From the NCBI GenBank assembly GCA_903840385.1, contig CAIMFT010000203.1, forward strand, positions 1 through 38,836: 38,836 bases of DNA. Direction: 5' to 3'. Position numbers and translations under genes: made by a program. Under the pieces are notes generated by a model, which ran no database searches, was not told the DNA's origin, and was given only the letters and a program-made list of their open reading frames with translations. This stretch comes from an uncultured Holophagaceae bacterium. Its GTDB lineage: Bacteria; Acidobacteriota; Holophagae; Holophagales; Holophagaceae. Below, in pieces: positions 17,138 through 25,481 of the stretch (positions are counted from its first letter, which is position 1; each line of letters begins with the position of its first letter).

Positions 17138-17620
17138 ATGTCCCCCCGCGCCGCCAGCCAGGGCCCCTACACCCTGGCCACGTACAACCCTGAGACCAGC
17201 CTAGGCCGGCTGGTGGCGGAGGTATCAGGGCGCCTGCTGGCGGCCCTGGATGACGAGATGACGGAGCTGGGCATCACCGGAGCCCAGTGGGTGATCCTCA
17301 TGCGCATCGCCGACGGCCGGGGCGCCACTGCTGCCGAGCTGTGTCGCCACAGCCGCTACGACACCGGCTCCATGACCCGCATGCTGGATCGCCTGGAGGA
17401 GAAGGGCCTCATCCGCCGGGTGCGCAGCGCCAGCGACCGCCGCCGGGTCCACCTGGAGCTGACGCCGGCGGGCAGGCTCCTGCACCCCCAGCTGCCGCCG
17501 GTGGCCGTGAAGGTGCTGAACGCCCACCTGCGCGGCTTCAGCCAGGAGGAGGTGGCCCTGCTGACGGCCCTCCTCCAGCGCATGCTGGCCAACGCTGACC
17601 TGCCCGCCACCGCCTCCTGA
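17138..17620 (+). CDS. MarR-family transcriptional regulator of the efflux operon
   Basis: A 160-residue winged-helix repressor. The helix-turn-helix and wing are clear at about 64-108 (AELCRHSRYDTGSMTRMLDRL, then EEKGLIRR and SDRRRVHLELT), flanked by the dimerisation helices of MarR/EmrR proteins. It is the first gene of a four-gene operon: its TGA shares a base with the ATG of the tolC-like gene (ATGA overlap), and emrA and emrB follow. It most likely represses its own promoter through the two palindromes at 17097-17126 and releases when a phenolic or other lipophilic compound binds, by analogy with E. coli EmrR. The inducer cannot be read from sequence. Confidence 0.92.
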   Translation: MSPRAASQGPYTLATYNPETSLGRLVAEVSGRLLAALDDEMTELGITGAQWVILMRIADGRGATAAELCRHSRYDTGSMTRMLDRLEEKGLIRRVRSASDRRRVHLELTPAGRLLHPQLPPVAVKVLNAHLRGFSQEEVALLTALLQRMLANADLPATAS

Positions 17621-19032
17621 TGATTTTTCCACTGCGAGTTCCCATGCTGAGCCAGTCCCCCTCTCCTTCCCGAGTGCTTCCTGCCCTGGCGGTTGCCCTG
17701 CTGGTGCTGGGGGGTCCCACCGCCCGCGCCGCCAACCCTCCCGCCCAAGCGGAGGCTAGGCCTGCCGTCACCCTGACGCTGACCCAGGCCCTGCGCGCCG
17801 CCCTGGACCAGAACCCCCGGGTGCACCTCAGCGTGCTGGCCCTCGCCGAGAGCGGCGACGATCGGCGCATGGCGGCCTCGGCCCTCCTGCCGACGGTGGC
17901 GGCCCAGGCCTACCGACAGCGGGCGAAGAACAACCTGGACGCCTTCATCGGCGTGCCCACGCCCCACGGTCCCCAGGTGGTGGGTCCCTTCAACTGGGGC
18001 CAGACTGCCGTCGAGGCCCATGTGCCACTCTTCGACCTGGCCCTGTGGAAGCGCTGGCGCGCCTCGCAGCATGCGGAGGACTCGGCCCGGGCCCAGGGCC
18101 GCGCCGTGCGCGAAGAGATCGCCGCCCTGGTGGTGGGCCAGTACCTGCGCGCCCTGCGGGCCCAGGCCTCTGTCATCGCCGGCGAGTCCCGGGTGGAGCT
18201 GGCCCAGGCCCTGGCCCTGCTGGCGGAGAACCAGCAGAAGCAGGGCGTGGGCACCCGCCTGGACACCCTGCGGGCCCAGCTGCAGCTGCAGACCGAGCGG
18301 CAGCGCCTGATCCAGGCCCAAACCCAGCGCCTCACGGCCCTGGCGGGCCTGGGGCGCCTCCTGGATCTGGAGCCCGGCACCCCCATCCAGCTGCTGGACA
18401 CCCTGGCTGCCCCGGCCCTGGCCGTGGGCACCTTCCAGGAGGCCTACCAGGCCGGTCTCACCCAGCGGCCGGAGCTGGCGGCCCTGAACGCCCGGGAGAA
18501 GGCTGCTGGCAGCCTGCGGGAAGCCGCCCAGAGCCTGCACCTGCCCTCCCTGGTGGCCACCGGCACCTACGGCAGCACGGGGCTCCAGTCCCAGCCCTGG
18601 GCCACCACCTACCAGCTGTCCCTGGGCCTGCGGGTGCCCCTCTTCACCGGCGGCCTCGTGAGCGCCCAGGTGGCGCGAGCCCGCTCCCAGGAAGCCCGTG
18701 TCCAGGAGAGCCGCCGCGAGGTGAAGGCCCTGGTGGGCTACGAGGTCCAGGTGGCCCTGGCGGAGCTGGAATCCGCCGGCCATGAGGTGGAGGTGGCCAA
18801 CCTGTCCGCCAGCCTGTCCACCGAGGCCCTGGGCCAGGCCCGGCATCGCTTCGAGGCCGGCGTCAGCAGCAACATCGAGGTCATCAACGCCCAGGATGAG
18901 CTGGCCCGCGCTGCCGACAGCCAGATCAGCGCCCTCTACCGCCAGAACCAGGCCCGGGCGGACCTGGCCCACGCCACGGGTCAGCTCGAGGCCCACTTCC
19001 TGCTCCGAGACCAGCCCGCCGCGACCCGCTGA
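17620..19032 (+). CDS. TolC-like outer membrane efflux protein
   Basis: The outer-membrane channel of a tripartite efflux pump, 470 residues. A signal peptide ends at about residue 37 (GPTARA). Two outer-membrane-efflux (OEP) repeats follow, with long heptad-rich helices such as AQALALLAENQQKQGVGTRLD and the corresponding second-repeat segment ALGQARHRFEAGVSSNIEVI. The start at 17620 overlaps the MarR stop; ATG 17644 is an alternative that still leaves a signal peptide. Neither has a clear ribosome site, so translation is probably coupled to marR. The gene is followed after 43 bases by emrA, so the whole trans-envelope pump is encoded in one operon, unlike E. coli where tolC is separate. Confidence 0.9.
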   Translation: MIFPLRVPMLSQSPSPSRVLPALAVALLVLGGPTARAANPPAQAEARPAVTLTLTQALRAALDQNPRVHLSVLALAESGDDRRMAASALLPTVAAQAYRQRAKNNLDAFIGVPTPHGPQVVGPFNWGQTAVEAHVPLFDLALWKRWRASQHAEDSARAQGRAVREEIAALVVGQYLRALRAQASVIAGESRVELAQALALLAENQQKQGVGTRLDTLRAQLQLQTERQRLIQAQTQRLTALAGLGRLLDLEPGTPIQLLDTLAAPALAVGTFQEAYQAGLTQRPELAALNAREKAAGSLREAAQSLHLPSLVATGTYGSTGLQSQPWATTYQLSLGLRVPLFTGGLVSAQVARARSQEARVQESRREVKALVGYEVQVALAELESAGHEVEVANLSASLSTEALGQARHRFEAGVSSNIEVINAQDELARAADSQISALYRQNQARADLAHATGQLEAHFLLRDQPAATR

Positions 19033-19075
19033 CGCCCCGCCCGCTTCCCGCCCCTGCCCGCCGATGGAGATGTCC

Positions 19076-20188
19076 ATGAGCCAAGACCCCGCCAGCCAGC
19101 CTGCCACCGCCGAAAACTCCGCTCCCCCCAGCACCTCCAAGGCCATGCGGATGCTGATGATCGGCACCCCCCTCGCCCTGCTCCTGCTGGGTGGCGTGTG
19201 GTTCGTCAACCGGAACCGCGTGAGCACTGACGATGCCCAGGTGGACGGCCACCTGGTGCCGGTCTCCAGCCGCATCTACGGCAGCGTCGAGAAGGTCCTT
19301 GCCGAGGACAACCGGGCCGTGAAGGCCGGGGACCTCCTGGTGGCCATCGACCCCCGGGATGTCCAGGCCCGCCTGGACCAGGCCAAGGCGGCGCTGGCCC
19401 AGGCCAAGGCCCAGGTGGAGGGCGCTCGCGCGGAGCTGGAGCGGAGCCAGGTCTCCTTCCAGCAGGCCAAGGGCTCCGACCTGGAGACCGCCCAGGCCAA
19501 CCTCGACTCCCGCAAGGCCAGCCTCGACAAGGCCCGCATGGACGTCCAGCGCATGCAGCCCCTGGCCGCCCGCCAGGAGATCTCCGCCCAGCAGTTCGAC
19601 GGCTATCGCACCCAGGCCGATGTGGCCGATGGGGAGTGGCGCGCCGCCACCCAGCGACTGGCCTCCCTGCGCCGCGAAGCGGATATTCGAAAGGTGGCGG
19701 TTACCGCTGGCGAGGCCCGCCTGGCCTCGGCCCTGGCCCAGGTGGATGCCGCCCGCGCCAGCCAGGACGGCCTGGAGCTGCAGCTGAGCTACACCAAGGT
19801 GCTGGCGCCGGTGGAGGGCGTGGTGACACGCCGCTTCGTGGAGCTGGGCCAGACCATCCAGCCCGGCCAGGGCCTGCTCACGCTGATCCCGCTCCACCAG
19901 ACCTGGGTGACGGCGAACTTCAAGGAGACCCAGATCGCCCGCATGCGCCCCGGCCAGGAGGTCGAGGTCAAGGTGGACATGAACGGCGCCACCCTCAAGG
20001 GCCACGTGGACTCCATTGCTGGCTCCACCGGCTCGCGCATGAGCCTGCTGCCCCCGGAGAACGCCGTGGGCAACTTCGTGAAAGTGGTCCAGCGCATACC
20101 CGTGAAGATCCGCATCGACGAAGCCGAAGCCGGCAAAGTCATCCTCCGCCCCGGCATGAACGTCGAAGCCACAGTGATTTTGAAGTAG
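19076..20188 (+). CDS. emrA: EmrA-type membrane fusion protein of multidrug efflux pump
   Basis: The periplasmic adaptor linking the EmrB-like transporter to the outer-membrane channel, 370 residues. A cytoplasmic N-tail precedes one TM helix (about 25-45). The biotinyl-lipoyl half follows (STDDAQVDGHLVPVSSRIYG), then an alpha-helical hairpin of Ala/Gln/Lys-rich heptads (about 95-215), then the second lipoyl half and beta-barrel (VTRRFVELGQTIQPGQ). These are hallmarks of the HlyD/EmrA family. The frame extends upstream to 18782 without homology. ATG 19076 is chosen because GGAG lies six bases before it; in-frame ATGs at 19064 and 19070 are possible. It sits 15 bases upstream of emrB. Confidence 0.93.
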   Translation: MSQDPASQPATAENSAPPSTSKAMRMLMIGTPLALLLLGGVWFVNRNRVSTDDAQVDGHLVPVSSRIYGSVEKVLAEDNRAVKAGDLLVAIDPRDVQARLDQAKAALAQAKAQVEGARAELERSQVSFQQAKGSDLETAQANLDSRKASLDKARMDVQRMQPLAARQEISAQQFDGYRTQADVADGEWRAATQRLASLRREADIRKVAVTAGEARLASALAQVDAARASQDGLELQLSYTKVLAPVEGVVTRRFVELGQTIQPGQGLLTLIPLHQTWVTANFKETQIARMRPGQEVEVKVDMNGATLKGHVDSIAGSTGSRMSLLPPENAVGNFVKVVQRIPVKIRIDEAEAGKVILRPGMNVEATVILK

Positions 20189-20203
20189 ACCGAGCCCATC
20201 GCC

Positions 20204-21766
20204 ATGAACGCCTCCCGGCCCATCAACCCTTGGATCATCGCCCTCACGGTGATGATTGCGACGTTCATGGAGGTGCTCGACACCAGCGTGGCCAACGTGG
20301 CGCTGCCGCACATTGCGGGCAACCTGTCGGCCACGGTGGAGGAGACCACCTGGGTGCTCACCTCGTACCTGGTGGCCAATGCCGTGGTGCTGCCGCTGGG
20401 TGGTTATTTCGCCAGCTTGATGGGCCGCAAGCGGTTCTACCTGACCTGCGTGGTCGTGTTCACGGTGGCCTCCTTCCTCTGCGGCATCGCCCCCTCCCTG
20501 GGCTGGCTGATCTTCTTCCGCACCCTCCAGGGCCTGGGCGGCGGCGGGCTGCAGCCCATCTCCCAGGCCATCCTGGTGGAGACCTTCCCCCACGAGAAGC
20601 GCGGTGCCGCCATGGCCGTCTACGGCATGGGCGTGGTGCTGGCCCCCATCATCGGCCCGGTGCTGGGGGGCTGGATCACAGACAACTTCAGCTGGCACTG
20701 GATCTTCCTCATCAACATCCCGGTGGGGCTGCTGTCCTTCACCCTCACCAGCGCTCTGGTGAAGGATCCCCCGAACTTCCACCGCCTATCGCTCAAGGAA
20801 GGCGGGAAGTTCGACTACCTGGGCATCGGCGTCCTCACCCTGGGCTTGGCCTCTCTGGAGATCGTCCTGGACGAGGGGCAGCGCAAGGACTGGTTCTCCT
20901 CGGGCTTCATCGTCTTCTTCGCCATCGTGGCGGTCGTGGCGCTGATCTTCGCCGTGATCTACGAGCTGGGGAAGGAGCGCCCCATCGTGGACCTGCGCTT
21001 GATGAAGGACCGCACCTTTGCGGTCTCGATCCTCATGCTCTTCGTGCTCGGCTTCGTGCTCTACGGCAGCCTCGCCCTGCTGCCCATCTTCCTCCAGACC
21101 CTGCTGGGCTACACGGCCCTGCTCAGCGGCTGGGTGCTCAGTCCAGGCGGTCTGGCGGTCATGTTCATGATGCCCATCGTGGCGATGCTGCTGAAGAAGG
21201 TGGACACCCGCTGGCTCATTGGCATCGGCTTCACGGTCTGCGGGCTGGGCCTCATCCAGATGTCGGGCTTCAACCTCCAGGTGGACTTCAAGACCGCCAT
21301 GATGTCCCGCGTGGTGCAGAGCCTGGGCTTCGCCTTCCTGTTCATCCCCATCAACGTGCTCGCCTTCCAGCACATCCCGCCGCACAAGACCGCCTATGCC
21401 GCAGGGCTCATGAACCTGGTGCGCAACATCGGAGGCAGCACGGGCATCGCCATCGTGACCACGCTGCTCTCCCGCCGGTCGCAGTTCCACCAGGCCAACC
21501 TGATCGGCAACCTCTCGCCGGGTGCGCCAGCCTTCCAGGGCTTCGTGGACCGGGCTACCCAGCTGGGCGTGAGCCGGGGTGGCCTCTCCCCCGTGGACGC
21601 CGCCCACATGGCCCAGGGCGCCGCCTACGGCACCGTCTCCAAGCAGGCCGCCATGATGGCCTTCTCCGACACCTTCTGGTTCATGGGCGTCATGTGCTTC
21701 CTGCTCTTCCCCCTGCTCTTCCTGATGCGGCAGGGGAAGGCAACGGGACCGGTGGCAGCAGACTGA
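20204..21766 (+). CDS. emrB: EmrB-type MFS multidrug transporter (DHA2, 14 TM)
   Basis: The inner-membrane drug:H+ antiporter of the pump, 520 residues with the 14 hydrophobic segments of the DHA2 family. Diagnostic motifs are LDTSVANVALPHI in TM1, TTWVLTSYLVANAVVLPL in TM2, the loop GRKRFYL, and motif C in TM5 (GVVLAPIIGPVLGGW). It is the last gene of the marR-tolC-emrAB operon and should export lipophilic compounds directly past the outer membrane with the two preceding gene products. A 10-base hairpin with one mismatch overlaps the stop codon. Downstream lies repeat B, in the convergent gap before the diiron protein gene. Confidence 0.93.
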   Translation: MNASRPINPWIIALTVMIATFMEVLDTSVANVALPHIAGNLSATVEETTWVLTSYLVANAVVLPLGGYFASLMGRKRFYLTCVVVFTVASFLCGIAPSLGWLIFFRTLQGLGGGGLQPISQAILVETFPHEKRGAAMAVYGMGVVLAPIIGPVLGGWITDNFSWHWIFLINIPVGLLSFTLTSALVKDPPNFHRLSLKEGGKFDYLGIGVLTLGLASLEIVLDEGQRKDWFSSGFIVFFAIVAVVALIFAVIYELGKERPIVDLRLMKDRTFAVSILMLFVLGFVLYGSLALLPIFLQTLLGYTALLSGWVLSPGGLAVMFMMPIVAMLLKKVDTRWLIGIGFTVCGLGLIQMSGFNLQVDFKTAMMSRVVQSLGFAFLFIPINVLAFQHIPPHKTAYAAGLMNLVRNIGGSTGIAIVTTLLSRRSQFHQANLIGNLSPGAPAFQGFVDRATQLGVSRGGLSPVDAAHMAQGAAYGTVSKQAAMMAFSDTFWFMGVMCFLLFPLLFLMRQGKATGPVAAD

Positions 21767-21786
21767 AACCGTTGCCGGGTTCAGTC
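21761..21786 (+). other. Hairpin overlapping the emrB stop codon
   Basis: GACTGAAACC (21761-21770) pairs with GGGTTCAGTC (21777-21786) with one mismatch and a 6-base loop. The following bases are GGGAAAAAGAAG rather than a T-run, so it is not a canonical intrinsic terminator. It may still protect the 3' end of the operon transcript. Confidence 0.4.
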
Positions 21787-21858
21787 GGGAAAAAGAAGAA
21801 AAGCGTTTACCACGAAGACCCCATGCCGGAGTATCGGTGCGGGTTGGGATGAAAAGCC

Positions 21859-22043
21859 CACCGCCAAGACGCCAAGGACGCCAAGTGATCTCGGCGTATC
21901 CCGCACGGGTCCGCCGCAGGCGGCTTCCGGCGCACCCGGGATACAACCCGTGCAGTCAGTCTGGGTGCCCCCAGTAGATACGGGACTGGTGCCCCCGCCC
22001 AAGGGGCCATGCAGTTCTTGGCGCTCTTGGCGCCTTGGCGGTG
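21859..22043. repeat. Intergenic repeat B: inverted CGCCAAG arms with structured interior
   Basis: This occupies most of the 311-base convergent gap between emrB and the diiron protein gene. The left arm (21859-21885) holds three CGCCAAG units. The right arm (22017-22043) is its reverse complement at 24 of 27 positions. The right arm is identical over all 27 bases to that of repeat C at 26515-26541. The interior contains the 20-base core CCGCCGCAGGCGGCTTCCGG (21911-21930), also present in repeat A. It also holds two complementary pairs in crossed order: 21897-21903 with 21937-21943, and 21903-21910 with 21946-21953. No protein-coding signal is seen. Confidence 0.8.
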
Positions 22044-22077
22044 AGCAGTTCCATTTTTCTGTGCGATGAGCTGAGCC

Positions 22078-22602
22078 CTACTGGGGCGCGGGCTCGTCGA
22101 CGAAGTCTTCGTCGGAGACGGCGCTGTCCGGGGGCAGCTTGGCCAGCTCTTCGGTGACCAGCTCCCGGTGGTAGACCTCTTCGTCGCGCAGCTCCTCGAA
22201 GAGGGCCTTCACGCCAGCGTCCTTGAGGACGGGAATGGCGGCGAGGAAGAAGCTGTGGGCCTTCACTTCGGAGGCCAGGGCGGCCTCCATGGCCTGCCGG
22301 GGCGTCATGAAGGCACGGACCTCGTCGAAGTCCGGAGCCTCGATGTCGTAGATCATCTCCCGGGTGACAGCGCGGGGCGCCTCACCGAAGAGCTCGGCCC
22401 GGCGAGCGGAGAGCTCCTCGCCGTGCTTGGACTCGTTAAAGGCCATGAGGCGGAAGAAGCGCGCTGCCGCGGGGGTGCGGTGCTGATCCATCTGGGCTGC
22501 AAAGTCTTCGTAGCGCTCCTGCGCCTCATCCTCGATGAGGATCGCCAGGTCAAGGGCGTCCATCAGGGAGAGGGTCTGGAAATCAATGCCGCGGGTAGCC
22601 AT
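22078..22602 (-). CDS. Rubrerythrin-like diiron ferritin-family protein
   Basis: A 174-residue four-helix-bundle protein without the rubredoxin tail of classical rubrerythrin. The diiron ligands expected for the fold are present: Glu24 (seven before Tyr31), Glu57-x2-His60 (ESKH), Glu112 (SEVKAH) and Glu142-x2-His145 (EEVYH). Such proteins reduce hydrogen peroxide or handle iron in anaerobes. It is the third gene after korA and korB on the same strand, 42 bases downstream of korB, with AAGGAAAGG as ribosome site. Co-expression with an oxygen-sensitive iron-sulphur oxidoreductase suggests protection of that enzyme, which is inference. The last 20 residues are acidic and not conserved. Confidence 0.85.
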   Translation of the reverse strand: MATRGIDFQTLSLMDALDLAILIEDEAQERYEDFAAQMDQHRTPAAARFFRLMAFNESKHGEELSARRAELFGEAPRAVTREMIYDIEAPDFDEVRAFMTPRQAMEAALASEVKAHSFFLAAIPVLKDAGVKALFEELRDEEVYHRELVTEELAKLPPDSAVSDEDFVDEPAPQ

Positions 22603-22644
22603 GTCAGGGCCTTTCCTTCAGTCGTGCGGTGAGCGAAGGTTCGA

Positions 22645-23520
22645 TCACTTCTTGATGAACAGGTCCAGGATCTGCTCTTTGGGGGGGGCATTCTTGGAGA
22701 GCGCAGCCTGCCGCTCCCGCACCAGGCCATCATAGGTCGGCGCCGGCTCGGGGTTGCGGTAGAACACGCCCAGGTGCATCTTCTGGCCATACTGCTGGGC
22801 CAGGTCCATGGCGGCGAGGCGGTCAGCGGGGTTGTGGCCCATGGCTGCGAGGTTCTCGCTGATGGCCTTGAGCCCCTTGATCTGCTGGGCTTCCTCGCCG
22901 TAGGTCACGCAGGGGGACTGGATGTTGACGAAGGCGAACCCGGGGTACCGGATGGCTTCCTCGATGGTCGCTGCCATGCCCACGAGGTCCGTGGGCGAGG
23001 CCTGGGCCACGAAGCCAGCGCCGTAGGCCAGCACGTAGAGCAGGGGATTGACGGGCTCTTCCAGGCTGCCGAAGCGGGAGGTGCAGGTGACCCGGCCCTT
23101 CTGGGAGGTGGGGGACAGCTGACCCTTGGTGAGGCCGTAGATCTGGTTGTCCATCACGATGTAGGTGATGTCCATGTTGCGGCGAATGAGGTGGGCGATG
23201 TGCCCGCCGCCGATGGAGAAGCCGTCACCATCGCCGCCGGCAGCCAGCACCAGCAGGTCGGGGTTGGCCAGCTTGATGCCCTGGGCGATGGGCAGGGAGC
23301 GGCCGTGGACGCTGTTGAAGCCGTAGGCCGTGGTGTAGCCGGGGATGCGGCTGGAGCAGCCGATGCCGGACACGAAGGCGATCTCATGGGGCGGCCGGCC
23401 GATGGCGGCGAGGGCACGGTAGATGCCCTGTACCACGGAGAAGTCACCGCAGCCAGGGCACCAGATGGGCTTGAGGCTGCTCTTGTAGTCTTTTGCCTGG
23501 AATTCGCAGGTTGCGCTCAT
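22645..23520 (-). CDS. korB: 2-oxoacid:ferredoxin oxidoreductase beta subunit (2-oxoglutarate type)
   Basis: The thiamine-diphosphate and Fe-S subunit of 2-oxoglutarate (or a related 2-oxoacid):ferredoxin oxidoreductase, which makes acyl-CoA and reduced ferredoxin, or runs in reverse to fix CO2. It has 291 residues. Cysteines suited to a [4Fe-4S] cluster are Cys21 and Cys24 (WCPGCG), Cys55 (GIGCSSR) and Cys204 (SPCVTYG). The cofactor-binding segment is GGDGDGFSIGGGH (about 95-107) followed by DNQIYGLTKGQ. ATG 23520 follows the korA stop by 8 bases, with GAGG overlapping that stop; a GTG at 23532 is less likely. No separate ferredoxin (delta) subunit is encoded here. Substrate choice between 2-oxoglutarate and other 2-oxoacids is not decided by sequence alone. 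Confidence 0.9.
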   Translation of the reverse strand: MSATCEFQAKDYKSSLKPIWCPGCGDFSVVQGIYRALAAIGRPPHEIAFVSGIGCSSRIPGYTTAYGFNSVHGRSLPIAQGIKLANPDLLVLAAGGDGDGFSIGGGHIAHLIRRNMDITYIVMDNQIYGLTKGQLSPTSQKGRVTCTSRFGSLEEPVNPLLYVLAYGAGFVAQASPTDLVGMAATIEEAIRYPGFAFVNIQSPCVTYGEEAQQIKGLKAISENLAAMGHNPADRLAAMDLAQQYGQKMHLGVFYRNPEPAPTYDGLVRERQAALSKNAPPKEQILDLFIKK

Positions 23521-23528
23521 GGTTGACC

Positions 23529-25319
23529 TCACTCCTGGGGCTGAAGCTGGCCCTCGTGGCTGCGCTGCAGCTCCGAGAGGAGTTGATGGAGAGCCGCGAC
23601 GATGTCGCCGGGCAGGAAGGGATTCGCGCCGCTGCGGGCCAGGGACTTGAGGCCCTTGGGCAGGTCAACATGCATGCGAAGGAGCTTGAAGGTCTGGGCC
23701 AGGTGGGTCTGCTCGACGACAATGCCCTTCTGTACCGACTTGAAGAAGTCGTTGTAGACGTTCTCAGCCACGGGGTACAGCAGGTAGGGCACCAGCAGCT
23801 TCACGTTGATGCCCTCGGCCTGAGCCATCTCCAGGGCTTCGCGGCAGACACCCGCCACGCTGCCCCAGGCGATGATGGCGATGGGCGCATCGGGGTTGCC
23901 GGTGACCTCGAACAGATCCTTGCGATCCTTGAGGGGATCGAACTTGCGGGTGCGCTTCTCGTTCATGCGCTGGTGGACATCGCCGCTGTTCGTGGGCGCG
24001 CCGGACTCGACATGCTCGATGCCGGAAGCCAGGTAGGTGCCACCGAGCAGGCCCGGGTGGCTGATGGGGCTGATGTGGTTCTCGGTCTGCTGGAAGCGCT
24101 TGTAGTCCACCAGGTCGGCGCCCGCCGGGACCAGGCGGTTGATGATCTTGAACTGGGTGGTGTCGATGGGATCCAGTGTCTCCTTGCGGGAGGCGATCTC
24201 CTGGTCGGAGAGGACGATCACCGGCGTCTGGTAGTACTCGGCGATGTTGAAGGCCTCGATGGTGATGCGGAAGATGTCGGCTACGGAGGTCGGGGCCAGG
24301 ACCGGTCGGATCACGTCGCCGTGGGCCGAGAAGGCCGCGGCAAAGAGGTCGGACTGCTCGGTCTTGGTGGGCAGGCCCGTGGAGGGGCCACCACGCTGCA
24401 CGTCGATGATCACCAGGGGCAGCTCGGCGATGCTGGCCAGGCCCATCATCTCGGACTTGAGGGAGAGGCCGGGGCCGCTGGTGGCGGTCATGGACTTCTT
24501 GCCGGCGAAGGAGGCGCCCACGGCGGCACCGATGCCGGCGATCTCATCCTCGGCCTGGAGCACCGCACCGCCGTACTTCCAGACGTGGTCGGTGAAGAAC
24601 TGCATGATCTCGGTGGAGGGGGTGATGGGGTAGCCGCCGAAGAACTGGCAGCCGGCGAAGATCGCCGCCGCCGCGCACATGTCGTTGCCGTCGGTGATGA
24701 GCTTCACCTGGCCCTTGGTGTCCGAGGCAACCACATTCATGCTGGTCTTGAGCGGGTGCTCCATGGCGAAGGCACGGCCCGCATCGAAGGCGCGCTGATT
24801 GGCCTCGACCAGCTCCTCGCCCTTCTTGGCCAGCTTCTTTCGGATGCCCTTCATGACCGCCACGGCACCGATGCCGAACCAGCCAGCGATGAGGCCCAGC
24901 ACCACGGTGTTCTTGGCGCGCTCGGTGCCAGCAGTCTCCTTGGCCATCTGGGCGATGGGCACTGCGATGACCTGCAGGGGGGTCACGCCCACCAGGGGAA
25001 TGTCCGCCTCGAGGATCTTGGTGGCGGCCTCGTAGATCACCACGGTGGTGCCGCTCACGGGCAGCTCTGCGCCGAACTTGAGGAAGTCCTCCCAGTTCAG
25101 GGCCACGGCCACGTCGAGGTTGCCCCCGGGGTTGAGGATGGGCGTGGTGCTGATGCGCACCCGGCAGGAGGACTCACCGCCCCGGATCTGGGATCCGAAG
25201 CTCTTGGTCATCACGCCGTGATAGCCCTCGGCCGCTGCGGCCTGAAGAAGGGATTCGCCGGCCGAGACGATGCCGTCTCCTCCTGATCCGGCCATTCCGA
25301 AGACGAGATCCTTGCGCAT
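23529..25319 (-). CDS. korA: 2-oxoacid:ferredoxin oxidoreductase alpha subunit, gamma-alpha fusion
   Basis: The 596-residue partner of KorB. The N-terminal third (about 5-185) is the gamma domain (GMAGSGGDGIVSAGE, GSQIRGGESSC). The rest is the alpha subunit, with the pyrimidine-binding domain (GGYPITPSTEIM, EDEIAGIGAAVGASFAG, ATSGPGLSLKSEMMG) and a C-terminal transketolase-like domain. The gamma-alpha fusion is the usual two-subunit KOR arrangement. ATG 25319 is preceded by GGAGG at the right distance; the GTG at 25325 lies within that site and is rejected. It starts the korA-korB-diiron protein unit. Its upstream region holds the fabD terminator. Confidence 0.92.
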   Translation of the reverse strand: MRKDLVFGMAGSGGDGIVSAGESLLQAAAAEGYHGVMTKSFGSQIRGGESSCRVRISTTPILNPGGNLDVAVALNWEDFLKFGAELPVSGTTVVIYEAATKILEADIPLVGVTPLQVIAVPIAQMAKETAGTERAKNTVVLGLIAGWFGIGAVAVMKGIRKKLAKKGEELVEANQRAFDAGRAFAMEHPLKTSMNVVASDTKGQVKLITDGNDMCAAAAIFAGCQFFGGYPITPSTEIMQFFTDHVWKYGGAVLQAEDEIAGIGAAVGASFAGKKSMTATSGPGLSLKSEMMGLASIAELPLVIIDVQRGGPSTGLPTKTEQSDLFAAAFSAHGDVIRPVLAPTSVADIFRITIEAFNIAEYYQTPVIVLSDQEIASRKETLDPIDTTQFKIINRLVPAGADLVDYKRFQQTENHISPISHPGLLGGTYLASGIEHVESGAPTNSGDVHQRMNEKRTRKFDPLKDRKDLFEVTGNPDAPIAIIAWGSVAGVCREALEMAQAEGINVKLLVPYLLYPVAENVYNDFFKSVQKGIVVEQTHLAQTFKLLRMHVDLPKGLKSLARSGANPFLPGDIVAALHQLLSELQRSHEGQLQPQE

Positions 25320-25389
25320 GGGCACCTCCAGGTCGGGAGTGGATGAGGACTGGCCAGACAGCTGCGCCTAGCCCAGCACCCCGCACACG

Positions 25390-25427
25390 AAAAACAGGGT
25401 CGTGGCGTTTCTTCCACCCTACCCCTG
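25390..25427 (-). terminator. Intrinsic terminator of the fabD operon
   Basis: On the minus strand, CAGGG and GTGG pair with CCAC and CCCTG around an 8-base loop, with a small internal bulge. The stem is followed directly by TTTTT (plus-strand 25390-25394). It lies 55 bases after the fabD stop and before korA, so it separates the two units. Confidence 0.6.
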
Positions 25428-25481
25428 TCTGGTGTTGTTTTCGATCACAGATTACGGTTGGGTCGTCTTGCCAGCCGTCGG

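Noticed and set aside
18782..19075. N-terminal extension of EmrA to 18782
   Set aside because: It overlaps the tolC-like coding sequence, has Arg/Pro/Ser-rich out-of-frame translation, and homology begins at ATG 19076.
21761..21786. Hairpin after emrB as an intrinsic terminator
   Set aside because: No T-run follows on either strand; kept only as a hairpin.
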